Origin: Rhea pennata
Taxonomy: Eukaryota; Chordata; Aves; Rheiformes; Rheidae
Assembly: GCF_028389875.1 (NCBI RefSeq)
Contig: NC_084668.1
Location: 22,993,493-23,057,492 of the forward strand
Length of the DNA: 64,000 bases
Reading direction: 5' to 3'
Position 1 is the first letter of the stretch, and every line of letters starts with the position of its first letter. Below the pieces are notes generated by a model. The model did not search any database. It was not told the DNA's origin and worked only from the letters and a program-made list of their open reading frames with translations. The position numbers were made by a program, and so were the translations under genes. Shown here in pieces: positions 1 to 12,000 of the stretch.

Positions 1-237
1 ATTTTTAGAACCTTGCAAAAGGTTATTTAAAAAATAACACTATAGTTATGGTTATAATTACTTGCTTCATAGCAAATTAGAAAATATTTCAGAAATGTAT
101 TTTAGATAATTTGGAAATGTTTAATAACAAGTTGTGTCCAGAACAGTTTCTCCTCCATGCCTGAAGGCCCTTTCATCATCCCATGCAACTGTGCTACAAA
201 AAAAGTCTGTCAATCAAACAACGTAAGGCCTGTTTAC

Positions 238-291
238 CTGCAAAAAAATATTTCGCAGTTCAGCAGGATCGGCTCTCTTAGTTGATTGCAC
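238..291 (-). CDS. SLC25A12: SLC25A12 coding exon 2
   Basis: A 54-bp exon of 18 complete codons between a CAG acceptor and a GTAAAC donor on the minus strand. Its conserved core, [11 protein letters not shown], is the segment just before the first EF-hand region of aralar. Positions 1-237 are the beginning of intron 2, with nothing else recognised. Confidence 0.93.
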
Positions 292-856
292 CTGTGAATA
301 AAAGTAAGTTAATGCTTCACTAGCTGAGCTACTGATAGTTTAGAAAAAAATGCAATCTGCACTGATAAGAGTAATAAATATCAGTTCTCTTATCTAACCG
401 ATAAGGAAAATCTCAGACATCAAACCCTTTGCTTTTATTGCTCCACTCTAAAATAACACAAGCACCGACGACAGCTGTCAAACCGGCGGGACACGGCCAG
501 CCGCCGAGCCGCGCGCTCGCAGCCCCGCAGTGACCGTTACCGCCCGCGCGCGCTGAGCAACGGCCGCCCCGCGCTCGCGGCCCCGCAGCGACCGTTACTG
601 CCCGCGCGCGCCGAGCAACAGCCGCCCCGCGGCCCCCGCGCCTCAGAGGGCGGAGGCAGCGCAGGCTGCGCGGCCCCTTCCCGGGGCGCCCCGCCATCAC
701 CGCTCCCGCCCGCCCGCCCGCGACGCCTTCTCCTTGCCCCCGCGGGGCTCCCTCCCGCCGCCCGCCTCCCCTCGGCCAGCCGCGCGGCCCGGCGGAGCGG
801 CCGCCCGCCTCCTCATGCGACAAGCGACGGAGGAGGAGAGTCACCTTGACCGCCAT
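238..856 (-). CDS. SLC25A12: SLC25A12 (aralar), 5' part: coding exons 1 and 2
   Basis: Calcium-regulated mitochondrial aspartate/glutamate carrier of the inner membrane, part of the malate-aspartate shuttle. Only the first 22 codons are inside the window. Exon 1 (845-856) encodes M-A-V-K and is followed by a GTGACT donor. Exon 2 (238-291, exactly 18 codons) begins after a TTCACAG acceptor, reads [18 protein letters not shown] and ends at a GTAAAC donor. Joined, this matches the N terminus of vertebrate aralar as I remember it ([22 protein letters not shown] in human), with phase-0 junctions on both sides of exon 2. The EF-hand domain and the six-helix carrier domain must lie left of position 1. 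The gene is divergent from HAT1, with 2.2 kb between the two start codons. Exon 2 places the call well; only the transcription start is unknown. Confidence 0.93.
513..628. repeat. 58-bp tandem duplication in SLC25A12 intron 1
   Basis: Two adjacent 58-bp copies, 513-570 and 571-628, both starting GCGCTCGC and containing GACCGTTAC or CGACCGTTACTG, with a few mismatches. It lies in the downstream half of the SLC25A12 CpG island. Confidence 0.85.
845..856 (-). CDS. SLC25A12: SLC25A12 coding exon 1
   Basis: Four codons, ATG GCG GTC AAG, read on the minus strand inside a CpG island, followed directly by a GTGACT splice donor. The 5' UTR continues toward higher coordinates. The start was chosen because MAVK joined to exon 2 restores the known aralar N terminus. 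Confidence 0.88.
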
Positions 857-1085
857 GCTGCACCCGGCGAGAAGGAGGCGGAGCCGCCCGGCGCTACCCA
901 CCCGCCGCGCCGCCGCACGACCGCCGCGCCGCGCTAATGAGCGCCCGGCCCGGCCCCGCCCGGCCCGCTCCCCGCGCACGGCTCCCCGCAGCCGCCGCGC
1001 TCCCCCCCCGCCCCCGAAACAGAGGTGACAGCGCCGCAGCTGCCGCCCCTCCGTGGGGCTGCTGGTTCTTGGTCCGCCTCACTGA

Positions 1086-2560
1086 GGTGCGCCAGCACAA
1101 CGGTAGCCGTGCAAAACAAAAATTCCTACAAGGCTGCTGAAGCGCGTTCCGGGATGCAGCTATTCCTCTGAAGGTCAGGAAAGCGATACCTGTTCACTGC
1201 AAGCAATTAAACTTTACAAACCGATATTCTGGCAGCGTTGAGGCCGAAGGGGTGGTAGCCCCATATTTAAACAAAGAAACAGAGGCTCAAACTGTTCAGT
1301 TCTGGCCAGCCTCTGACAAACTCTCATCCCTTAAACAGTAGGCTCTCTTTGTTCCTCAGAATAAAAAACACGCAGGCTACATCCTCAGTAAAGGAGGCAC
1401 TTATACTTTCTTTCAATCACAGTTGTGTTCAATCACAATAAATACTTGTAAAACCTGAATTAAAAAATAATGCACATTTTGTCATGCTATACTTTAAGAG
1501 CCCAGAAAGAGCTCTTCTGTTACATGTCACTGGAAAGCAGACAAATGACTACTTCTGAACCCCAAATAACACAGTAGGACATAAAACTACATTAAGTAGT
1601 AGTTGGACATTTCTAATGGTTGTTACAAAGTAATAGGATGCCTGTAAGTTTAAAACAATTTACTCTAGAAAGTAGAACTGATTTTTTATTTATTTATTTT
1701 TGCTACAGGTCAGCAAAAACTTTCTACAGGTAACTTGCAGTTCACATACTATACATACGCATATCTATGCATATACATCTACACTCCAGCTGACAACAAA
1801 AAATAATTCAGTTAAAAAACCAGGCTATTTGGATATTTAACTTGCAAACTGTCTTGCTCAGCAGGTTAACAGGTATGCTACTTGAAGAGTAACACTGTGT
1901 ATCAGCACACAGTTCCTAAAATAAAATCATAGAAATTTTACGTTTTACCTCACTAGTGGCTGTAACAAGTAGTTCAGCATGTGGCTTTCCTTGTTACTAA
2001 TGGTAAACCTGAATATATTTCTTTAGTTTAGTTAAAGTGTAATAGTGGCATTGAGCCATGTAGCCTATCCATGAAAAAAAAAAAAGAGAGAGAGATTTAT
2101 CTACTACTTCCAAAGCTGGAATGGAAAATGTTATATATTTTAAAGTCAAAGGACTAATGTTAGCATTCTATTGAGTAAACTGGTGGGAGAGGAGATTTAA
2201 TTCTACCCTTTTGTGAAGTACACTAAGCACTCGATCATCAAAGGTGATGACAGTCTGACACAGAGAATCAAAGTGACTGCTTGCCAGTTGTGGGTTAACT
2301 TACTGGTGTTCCAGGCCAAGCAGATAAGAGAATAATCTCCATATTGCTTAAATTAGAACTGGATGAACTAGGTGCTTTATCTGTACTGGCCCTTGACTAT
2401 GCTGTGGGCAGATATACTGTGTAACCCCACACTTGCATCCTGTTGTAGTTCTGGGATTCTGTTTAAACGCTAACCTTCAGATAAAGCTTATTTAGCTCAT
2501 ACTGAAGTGGATTCCTGCTAGATTAAAGTACCGGTAAGCTTTAGAAAGGAGCCGAGTGTC
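1086..2560. other. SLC25A12-HAT1 intergenic region, AT-rich part
   Basis: AT-rich single-copy-looking DNA between the two divergent CpG islands. It has short A and T runs, for example A/GA-rich sequence near 2,073-2,095. I see no gene, RNA gene or recognisable transposon here. Confidence 0.6.
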
Positions 2561-2710
2561 CAGCAGCGGCAGCTGTCTCCTCACAGGCCGAGGGCAAGTC
2601 GCAGGTGTCGCCTCACAGGCCGGCTGGGCCCCTCTGCCTGGCGGCACCAGGGCCGTTTGCAGACAGGAGAGCGCCAGCCCCGGCCCCGCCGGACGGTGCC
2701 TCAAGCCCGG

Positions 2711-2816
2711 CCGGGGGCACGCGCACGGGGCCGGGGGCACGCGCACGGGGCCGGGGGCACGCGCACGGGGCCGGGGGCACGCGCACGGGGCCGGGGGCAC
2801 GCGCACGGGGCCGGGC
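2711..2816. repeat. 20-bp GC minisatellite, five perfect copies
   Basis: The unit CCGGGGGCACGCGCACGGGG occurs five times without a mismatch from 2,711 to 2,810, followed by a broken sixth copy starting CCGGGC. It sits about 0.27-0.37 kb upstream of the HAT1 start codon. Because 20 is not a multiple of 3, it reads open in several frames as Gly/Ala/Arg/His-rich peptide, which explains the spurious open frames here. Confidence 0.95.
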
Positions 2817-3076
2817 GCGCGACTACACAGACGAGCAGCAGCGCGGTTGAGCTTCTTAAGGGCTTCCGCGGGCGGAAGGAGTGGGGGGGGCGGTGCTGAG
2901 CATGCGCGCCCGCGTGCTGGGCGACTCTGACAGGTGCGCTGTTCGCCCCGCCCCGCCCCGCGCCATATTTCAGCGGCCGGAAGCGGAAGTGCTTGTGTGT
3001 GTTCTCATTTCCGGTGAGTGGGCGCGCGGGTTGATTCGTTCTGCCCGGGTGACTCGGCTGCCGGCTCCGCTCGGAA

Positions 3077-3083
3077 ATGGCGG
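3077..3083 (+). CDS. HAT1: HAT1 coding exon 1
   Basis: Seven coding bases, ATGGCGG, followed by a consensus GTAAGT donor. Joined to exon 2 they give M-A-G-L-T-A-M-E-K. Confidence 0.88.
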
Positions 3084-6000
3084 GTAAGTCCCGCGCCCGC
3101 GGCGGCTCCGGCTGGCCCGGCCCGGCCCGGCCCGGCCGGCCCTGATCCTGAGTCCCGCTGGGGCCTGCCCTGCTCGCGGAGGGGTGGCGGCTCGCCCGGG
3201 CCCTGGGGCTTCGCGGGCCGGTGCCGCCGCCAGCGAGCGGAGGCCCTAGGCGCCGGGCGGTAGCGCTGCGGCCCTTCCTGCGCGCTGCCGGCCGCTCGCA
3301 GCACCTCGGGCTCCTGGTGCCCGCACCTAGTGCGGAGTCGCAGGATCGCTCTTCTTCCTCTCTCTGGGAGGGTCGTTTTTATATCAAATTTGCTCTGAGT
3401 AGTCTGAAGCTGGAAGAAAAACTTCCTGTTAAGGCTCCTGGAATGAACTTTAGGAGATGTGCATGCGGAGGAAAGCTTGGCAACACTTGAAAAATACCTT
3501 AATAGGTGACAGGCGTCTCCTATGCTGGAAGGTACTTTGGAAAGCAGACCAGGTTTAACTTGTTACTTCTGTTCTGCTTTTAAAAAAGTGACAGCTAGAT
3601 AACTATTAGTGGTATATACATGCTACAGTTTAAGAACCTCTGTCTGGGAAAGTGATTGCTAATATGCATTGCAATGCATTGAAATAAGATACCTAGTATT
3701 ACCTAGAGAGACCTTTTTTTAAGGTTTTTTTTACTTTATTCTGCTTGATGATGTCAGAGAGACATTTCCTCAAATGTCAGTTTATGAAGTGGAAGTAGTT
3801 AATGCCCTTTTATTAAGGGTCTTGAAACATGTAACTTTTTTTTATATAACACTTTGAGCTTAGGGTTTTGCCTTTCCTGAGGGGCTCCCCAAAGGATGGG
3901 AAAATGAACAGCAATATGATACAACAAATACTGTTTAGCATAGTTTGAGATATACTAGTATATATGAATTCTGTTGAGAAAATACAAGGAAATGAGAAAG
4001 GAAGTTATTTTAATCCTATGCTTATTGACCAATGATCTGCTAGCAAGTTTTTTCCCTTAGCCTACTTACTTTTTTTTCCAAATATAGTATCTACCTGATT
4101 TTGCAAAACACTTCATTGTCAAAGAACAGATTTGACTGTGTCTTATTAACTAAAGCAAAAGCAGTGCAGCCTTAATGAGGAGGAAGGATGAAAAACTAGA
4201 ATTTGCAGGAGAGGCAGAGGATCCCAGTGTAAAGTCTTAATGTTACAAAACCTTACTCTCTAAGTGGCTAGTGTCTGCTTTTAGACTTGCTTTTTTATTT
4301 TAAGAATGTTGTCTCCAATTACTTTCTTAGGCAGGGGTATTCCTTCCATGTTAGATGTTTGTAGTTTGTTTTTCTTCAAAACATTGAGTCCTTAGTCTAT
4401 AGAAGAATTTCAGCTTCCTGTTCTGATGTAGGCAGAGAGGCAGCCCAGAAAAGTAAGATCTATGGACATGTCTGAGCACTTCTTAATTATATGATTTGTA
4501 TATTCAGCTTGTGTTTCAGGAAAAAAATGTGTAAAAATGGTCTTCTCATAATTGCTTTTTATTTGTTCTGCTGGATGAGATGCAGAAATCTCTGTACAAT
4601 GCCATTTGAAGTTTTCAGTAAATGGCTTGCTGCAAAGAATTTTTCAGCCAACTGAGAACTCTGTTTAGGAGAAATGCTGCTTTGAGGTTGTCAGGCACAG
4701 AAATTATGATGCCTTATTCCCCATTTGTAAAATAAGCATGTTTCCCTAAGTACCAGTGAAAAAATTGGCAGGTGGGATATAAACAGTACTGAGAATTTCT
4801 TGCTTATATTCTAGTGGCTGAACCAAATATGTGCTATTTCTTGTTTGACAATATGTATGTATATTCCAGTTTAGTTTGGTTCTGTTGCTGGGAATAGAAA
4901 AGGAAAACTTGCAACAATCAAGCATAGGCTGTGTGTGTTTGTTACCTTCATTTTTTTTATATTTTTTTGAATATTTATGCTTCCATAAGCTTAAAGTCAT
5001 ACTAACAGAAGATGACCTGTGAATTGTTTAGAATGATGTGGTTATTATGAAAAACAGATTTGTTTTGTGCTTCAAAAGGAAAGCAAAACTACTCACAAGA
5101 AGTAGGGATTCTTCCATGCAGATGTGCTTGTAAGTTTTCTGAGAGAACATGACATTTGACCACAGTTTCATGTAGATCCAAGTGTCACCAGGACATGATT
5201 ACTTAACTTTTGCAAAGATGTAATGGTAGGTATAATGATGCTTGTCCAGTAGGACCCAAATCTTCTCTGAGCTTCTGGGCACTTCTGCTGTCCAGAGAAG
5301 CAATGAGAAATTGTAATTAGCATAAGCTGGATGTTTTTAAACACTCAAGTGAAAATGCATGTGTTCTTTTATAAAAACATAGGTTAGATTGAATTTTTAA
5401 TTTTTAGTTTCAGCTTTGAAAGATGTTTTTACTGGTAACAACTTAATTTAAAATCTTTTGAATATAACTCATTCTGAGAAAAGGGAAGAATTGTGGTTGG
5501 TTTCCTAGTTCTTGTTTTTAGATCCAGAAAAGTTAGTGAGGTATATCTTAATATTTCACTTTGAGTACATATGTATGGAACAGATGGGTCAAAAAATCCA
5601 TAGTATTTGTGGTGTTTTCATTGTCTCCTCTATTTTTGAGAATCTTCTAAATATGTTCCTTAAATAACAGCGGTACATAGTTTATGCACATCATTAAAAC
5701 TTTCTTAAAATCTTTTTCTTCAGGGCTTACTGCTATGGAGAAGAAGCTGGCTGAATATAAGTGTAACACAAATGAAGCAATTCAACTAAAACTAGGTAAC
5801 ACTTTAAATACTGTGCATTTGATACTGGAATATATTAACACCTGCTTATACTTTCTTATACCTAAAATCCACTCAGGTTTTAATGTGTACTTATTAATGT
5901 AAATATTCAAATACAAGAATAGGATAATACAGTCTAATTTTTCTCAGATTAGTGCAGTTAAACTACAGCTATAGAAACTTAATCCTGTCTCTGCATAATA

Positions 6001-9000
6001 ATGCCATTACCAGTTATTAGCAGGTTACTTGAGTGCACTGGAATTAGATCTTACCCTACTTTTTTTGAATTATTCAGTGTGTTTTTTCCCCCTCTTTAAT
6101 CCTTCTAGTATGATACACATCTAAAGTATGTGTTGTTTTCATAATTAACTCTAGTGATAGAATTCATAGTTGAGGAAAAAATTAAAAAAAAAAAAGGAAA
6201 ACTCTGAAAAGCATTGTTAGATTGTGTTTTCTGCACCCCTCGTCCCAACGTCTGACTTAGTTCAAAAATTGTTTCAAATCTGAATAGAAGGAAATGTATA
6301 ATTCTAGGCTTTGGAGAAATCTGATTATTGCTCTCTAACTTGTTCACTGGAACATCCAGAACGCAAGCAGAATAACTGAACTCTGGTTGGATTCATTTAT
6401 ACTTGCAGCTTTATTACAGGCAGCAGTAATAATGTAATGGTAAGAGAAGAATAAGACATCTGTCTAAATCCTTCCAGCAGTTCAGCAGGTTTCTCTTCAA
6501 GCACTACAAATGACATCTTTTGTAAAAACTTTTATATACTACTTTTGTTGCTTCTATTCTTTTAAGCACTTTAAACTGTTTTTAAGCAGTTTTCAGAATC
6601 TTGTGCAAGTTCTATTGTCAACTAGAAGCCTAAAGTTCAGTTTGGGAGAACTGCTGTCAGGATTGTAAATACATTATGTAAGGATACTACTTATCACTTA
6701 TTGAGAAAATAAAATTAATGAAACTTCTAAACACTTATTAGAACTGCCAGTAATGGTCTGTTCTCTAAATTTTAATTGAATTCTTAATATACACTTACCT
6801 TAGGCTCATGAGCAAAATTGTCATTTTAACCAAAATCTTGAAGTCTCTAAACTACTATAGTTGTGAAGTATTTTTTAGTTAAGAAACATTATTTCAAATC
6901 TAATTTATTTTTCTCCTTCACCTTTCTAAAACAAAAGCAAAGGATAGAAATAACAGGAGATAACCAAGTGAGTTCTGTAAACAAAACTGATGAGCAGTTG
7001 TGTTAGATTTCAAGGAGACTCTGCTAGTGGGTTTAACTAAGATACCAGTTACCTGATCTCAGCTGCTCTCTTCTTCCTTTCTTCTTTTGGGGGAACAGGA
7101 GGGAAGAGTAGATTTGTACCCTTTTTTAATGCTGCTACTACTACTACTCTGTAGCTTCTGGTCTTTTCTTTTTTAAATGTAATTTGCGTATAAAAGCAGA
7201 TATCCTTTTCTGAGTACTCAATTGTTCCATGGTGATTCAGAATGGCACTTTTTTTGTTTTTTAACTCTGCTACAATGTTGCTCTCTGAATCAAACCAAAG
7301 AAGACAAAACCAATCATCCTCTTTTGCTTTTGAGGAGGCAAAACTATCTTGTTAGGAACCTCTCATTTGTACTTCTTTCTTTCTGAAAAATTGCTTTCTA
7401 ATTATTACCATGGAAATCTTTTCTTCATCTGCACTTTATTAGAGTAAAGCAGCAATGAAATTGTTTCAGCAGTCAACATATGCTTACAAAAGAAAAAAAA
7501 AAAAACCCAAATCCAAAAACCCCATGAGCTTCAGTAGCAACACTAATTCTTACAACACTGCACACATTTAACTCATTCAAATGTGTTCCTGTTGTTTTGT
7601 GCTACCTGTGCCTTGTTCATGTGGCTGAACTGTCACTTCAAGGCCTAACCTAAGAATTATATTCCTTCCAATTTAACATAGATAAATTATTTTAATTGTA
7701 ACTACACAGAGGGTGTTTAGGAATCTAGTATCTTGACTCAAATTTTTCCCACAAAACCTGCCTTAGTCTCTTAATTTCATCCCACAATCATGAATCTGTT
7801 TTATGATCAAAGAACATCTGTCACAATTACTTCGGAGCAATTGCCGTAACTTCATCATGAATAAAGTGCTTGCTCGGTAAGTTACTGAGTTTGAATAGGT
7901 GCCACAATAGTGAGTATTTTTATACCACCAGCAAAGATATTGTTTAATATTAAGCTTGGGGCAGAGTAGGAGAGCAAAGCCAGTAAAAAAAAAAAAAAAA
8001 AAAACCTACTAATTATTCTGACAATATTGGTACAAATACCAGTTTGATATTGGTGCAACTACTTTATTTGCATCTGCTCTGATTCTCTCCAACTTTAACA
8101 TGAACATGAGTGCACATTCTTCTATTCATTACTTCATGAAATCCACCTACAGTGAAGTGTTCTCGCTTCACCTGCATGTAAGAGAATGACAGAATGAGTA
8201 GGCAGCGTTGTTCCCATGATTGGTTTGGCTAATGGTAGGAGTATGCAGCTGGGCAGTATCCACAGTGTTTAAGAGGGAGCGAAAGTCAGTAACATTCAAG
8301 ATATATAACGTTGTATATATCTGCATTGATTTCTCCATTTTATGTGCTGTGCTTACTATGCTTACTGATTTGAGTTGAGGAAATGACATTTTGTGAAAAT
8401 TACATGCATATTTTCATTTCTGTTGTATACCAGGCTAACATGCATTGAGTCATAATTGAAGGTTTTTGCTTCTGTTGTGGAAGAATGCATGGTATCTCTG
8501 GTTTAAACAAGCCCAAACTGATGTTTTACTTGTTCATGCTCACTTTTCCCTTCAGTTCGCTTTCCTGAGGATTTGGAGGATGAGAACACAACATTCAATC
8601 CAGAGTTTAGCCACCAAGTGTTTGGAGATGAGTAAGTTATGCCATAAGTATCCAGAGTCAAATTAATAGGTCTAGAAGGGGAATGTTGCTTCTTAATCAT
8701 TAAAAATCAGAAAACATTGCTTTTCCAAGCTAATTTTAAATGACACAGCAATACGTCAGTTTCATGAATGTATAGGTTCAATAGTTGCCTTGGTGTCTAG
8801 CTTGTAGAATTTGGACCTTTAATCATTCTATACTACCTTAAAGAGATTAGCAGAGAGTAAAATGTCTCATTTTGCAATCAGAATCACGTGTTTTAAGTGG
8901 TTATTGTGTTCATAATTTGAAAGTCATTAGCAAGAATTAATGATTCTTGCTAAATTTCAGGAGTGATGTGTGTCAAAAATCAGTTATCTAGCAACTGTAT

Positions 9001-12000
9001 ATCAATTTATTTTTTACTATACTACAACATGAAAATTTTAGTTAATAGAACATACAAATAAAGTGTTAACTTAAATTCAGGCTTTCAGCTATTCTAGCTC
9101 ATTGAATGTTATATTAAATTCAGAAGATTTTTTCCTCAAATATATATGCTTGTAATCAGGTAGATATGGAGAGGATATAGAAACTTAAAGTATTGATTCA
9201 GTTTTGTTCAAGTATATTGACTATCTTCAGTAGGTTAATGTTGAACAATCTTGCAACAGTTCATTTAAAACATGCACACGCACTGTTTCTTAATTTCTGA
9301 CTTCTTTAAAAACAGTTCTAAGTGCTCAAAGTAGGATGAGCTACATATATTAATTGTAACAAAAATAGTTATGTCAATAAACATTTGTTACTGCAGCTAT
9401 CATTGGGAATACATGTCTGGTAATGAGAGAACTCTCCAATCTGTCATTAAACTAATAAGCAAATTCTTGCTCTGAAAGTTATGTGTCCAAGTTTTAAATC
9501 AGAAACATGTTGCCACAAAAGAAGCTTCATGTAAAAAACAAACAAGTATTAAACAGTGCCTTAAAAATATGAAAATCCTGTTTCTCTGTAACTAAACATT
9601 TTCTGCTCTTCAGTTATCTTTGGAAAAAACTTCTTAAACTTACTTCACAACAATACAGTGTTTATATTCAGGCAAATCATACTTAAGTGTAAAGACTTAC
9701 CTATTTGTGGCTCTTTTTTCCGTTTTTTGGCTTTGGTTAATTCAGATAACTATATAGGAACTGTCTACAAAAACAGACTTGTTACTATGACTGTTACCTA
9801 CCTGTGTCTTGTGCAGTATAACTTGCAGCTGTGTAATCCAAAATACAGACTACTAAACTGCAAAGTAAGTTTTAATAAATACTTAATTTTAATGTTAATG
9901 AGTTTACGATATTGAGCATCATAAATGAAGTACTGGATATTTCAGGTCCTCATCTTTTAAGCATGTACATATGCTACCTTCCTGTTCAGAGACTTGTTCT
10001 ATTCCTCTGCTAGAGGAGCAAAATAACTAGGAGAAATAGTGTAAGGCATAATCTGTCTATATAGTACACATACAGTTTGATTCCCTTTTCCTATTAGAAG
10101 GCATAGTATGCCTCACTGGGAAAGAGAATGTGAGCTTCAAAGCTTATTATTTGAAAGTTCTGTGATGTATTTTCCTGTTAAACTAGAGTTCTGATCACTT
10201 TTTTTTTCTCCTTTCTCAGTGAAGTTGCCTTTGGTTACAAGGGTCTGAAGATCCTCTTGTATTACATCGCTGGTAACCTGTCAACGCTTTTCCGCATCGA
10301 ATATACATCTAAAGTTAATGAAAAGTTTGACTGTGTGGAGGTAAAGACAGAGCCAGACCTGTGCTTGAAACATTACTGGGAAGCTTTAAAGGCATATGGA
10401 CAAGAATTCTATATATCTCATTGTTCCTTCTTTGACTGCAGGATGGTCAAAATTGTCAGTCAAACATGAGATTCTAATATCGAGGCTAGTTCCACAAAAA
10501 GGTCAGTCTAGCAAGTCTGTAGCTTCATATTAACTCAATCCAGGAGGAAGACAAGCAGTAGTGTTTTCTTATATTGAAGAAAGTCCAGTTTGAAAGAAAA
10601 GAGTGTGGGGGCAGAGTTGGAGGGGGAGGTATTTTGGTGTGGTTCCCTCCCCATCCACTCCCCCTCCACCCCAAGGTAGGATACTTTACTGTGTCTTTTC
10701 AAATAGCAAAAATGGAGAGCAAGATTATACAGAAGCAAGATTGGAGACTTCTGATAGTTTCTGGTTAGGTATCATGCGTGCTTTACATCTCACTCACAGG
10801 AACACAGAACACAATTAATGCAAAAAGTCCCCTTTTCTGTACAGCTCTTCCAAGCCTAGAGAGCACTTGTAGAAGAGCTTCTCTCCTCACTCCCAAATTC
10901 TGCCTATGTACTCTTGGAATATTTTTGTGAGGTAACCTCACAAAAGCTAAGGCAATCAGTCTTCCAGCTAGCTGAAGAAAGTTATTTGGAACTTACACAC
11001 AGGACTGAAACATTAATATATTTTTAACAATGTTTATAAAACTGTTAATTTCTTGTAAAAGTACCAGTGCAATTATTGAGGAAAAGCTGAATATTTTTTG
11101 AAGTGGTCTGTACATTAGAAAAACTTACTGCCCTCAGTGTTTTACTTAGCTACAAGAAAGAAAAAGCTGAACTGATTTCCCTCCCTGTCTCTTCTCCTCT
11201 TGAGCTACTGATTTGGCTATTGATGAATCTTCATAATATTCTGTAGTGTAAAAATGGCTACACATTTACATTAACTTACTTAAATTACTCTGCCTGGTAA
11301 AAGCTATTCATTAGATAAAAAGTAAACACCTTTGATTTCAAGCTGTATTTAAATGAGCTCTGAGTTTGAAATTAGGATCTTTAAATATTTTCAAGGAAAG
11401 ATGGATTTATTTCTAAAGAAAAAAACTTGGTCTGACTTTGTTAGATGAATTTGATAGATTTGCCCTTCCTTGTTCTTGAGTTGTTTTAGAATACGTTTAG
11501 TTCAACAAGCCAAGTGCCTGGACATGTCTGAGATACTTTTGAGGCTAGGGCAACATATCTCAAGTGAAAGGTCATGCTCTTCAGTCTTCATAAGGCTTTT
11601 AGAAGTAAGGAGAAAAGGAATACCTGCTTGCTAAGTAGTAACCATATTTAAAAAACAAACAAAACCACCTCCCAGTCCAGGCTTTCACCAACATAACTTC
11701 AAAATGGTGTTGCAAAGGGAATCCACACTGTAACACCTTTTTACTACCATTCTATCTATACTCCATTCAAATAACAAAGCTACTTCCCTTCTCTGGAGGT
11801 ACAGAGAAGGCAAATAAGGTCCATTTTGTCTGAAGCACACTTAAACTTTTCTGATCGCTCAAAATCATTACTTCTGCCAAGCCCTGTGTTGCATCTACTC
11901 TTATTTGTCCTTGTCACAATCCCTTAAGCAATCAGGAATAATACAGTATCTGTTTGGGCTAGCCTTTTGTATATGTTTCCCTGAAATACTGACAGAGTTT

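Larger units (their letters stand above)
470..1085 (-). promoter_or_regulatory. CpG island at the SLC25A12 5' end
   Basis: Very high GC with dense CpG dinucleotides from about 470 to 1,085, dropping sharply to AT-rich sequence on both sides. It covers coding exon 1 and the first 370 bp of intron 1. No TATA box is evident, which fits a dispersed housekeeping promoter driving SLC25A12 leftward. The several long open frames in both strands here are GC-skew artefacts. Confidence 0.8.
2580..3330 (+). promoter_or_regulatory. HAT1: HAT1 CpG-island promoter
   Basis: A GC- and CpG-rich island surrounds the HAT1 start codon. Within 140 bp of the ATG are overlapping GC boxes (CCCCGCCCCGCCCCG, about 2,947-2,961), a CGCCATATTT motif (2,961-2,970), and two adjacent ETS-type GGAA cores in CCGGAAGCGGAAGTG (2,977-2,991). 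There is no TATA box. This is a typical housekeeping promoter. The exact start site cannot be seen from sequence, but it probably lies between about 2,940 and 3,040. Confidence 0.8.

Noticed and set aside
413-979. 188-codon minus-strand open frame at the SLC25A12 start
   Set aside because: It reads through the exon 1 donor into GC-rich intron; only its MAVK segment is coding.
2492-2930. Several Gly/Ala/Arg/His open frames in both strands
   Set aside because: Direct translations of the 20-bp minisatellite in different frames.
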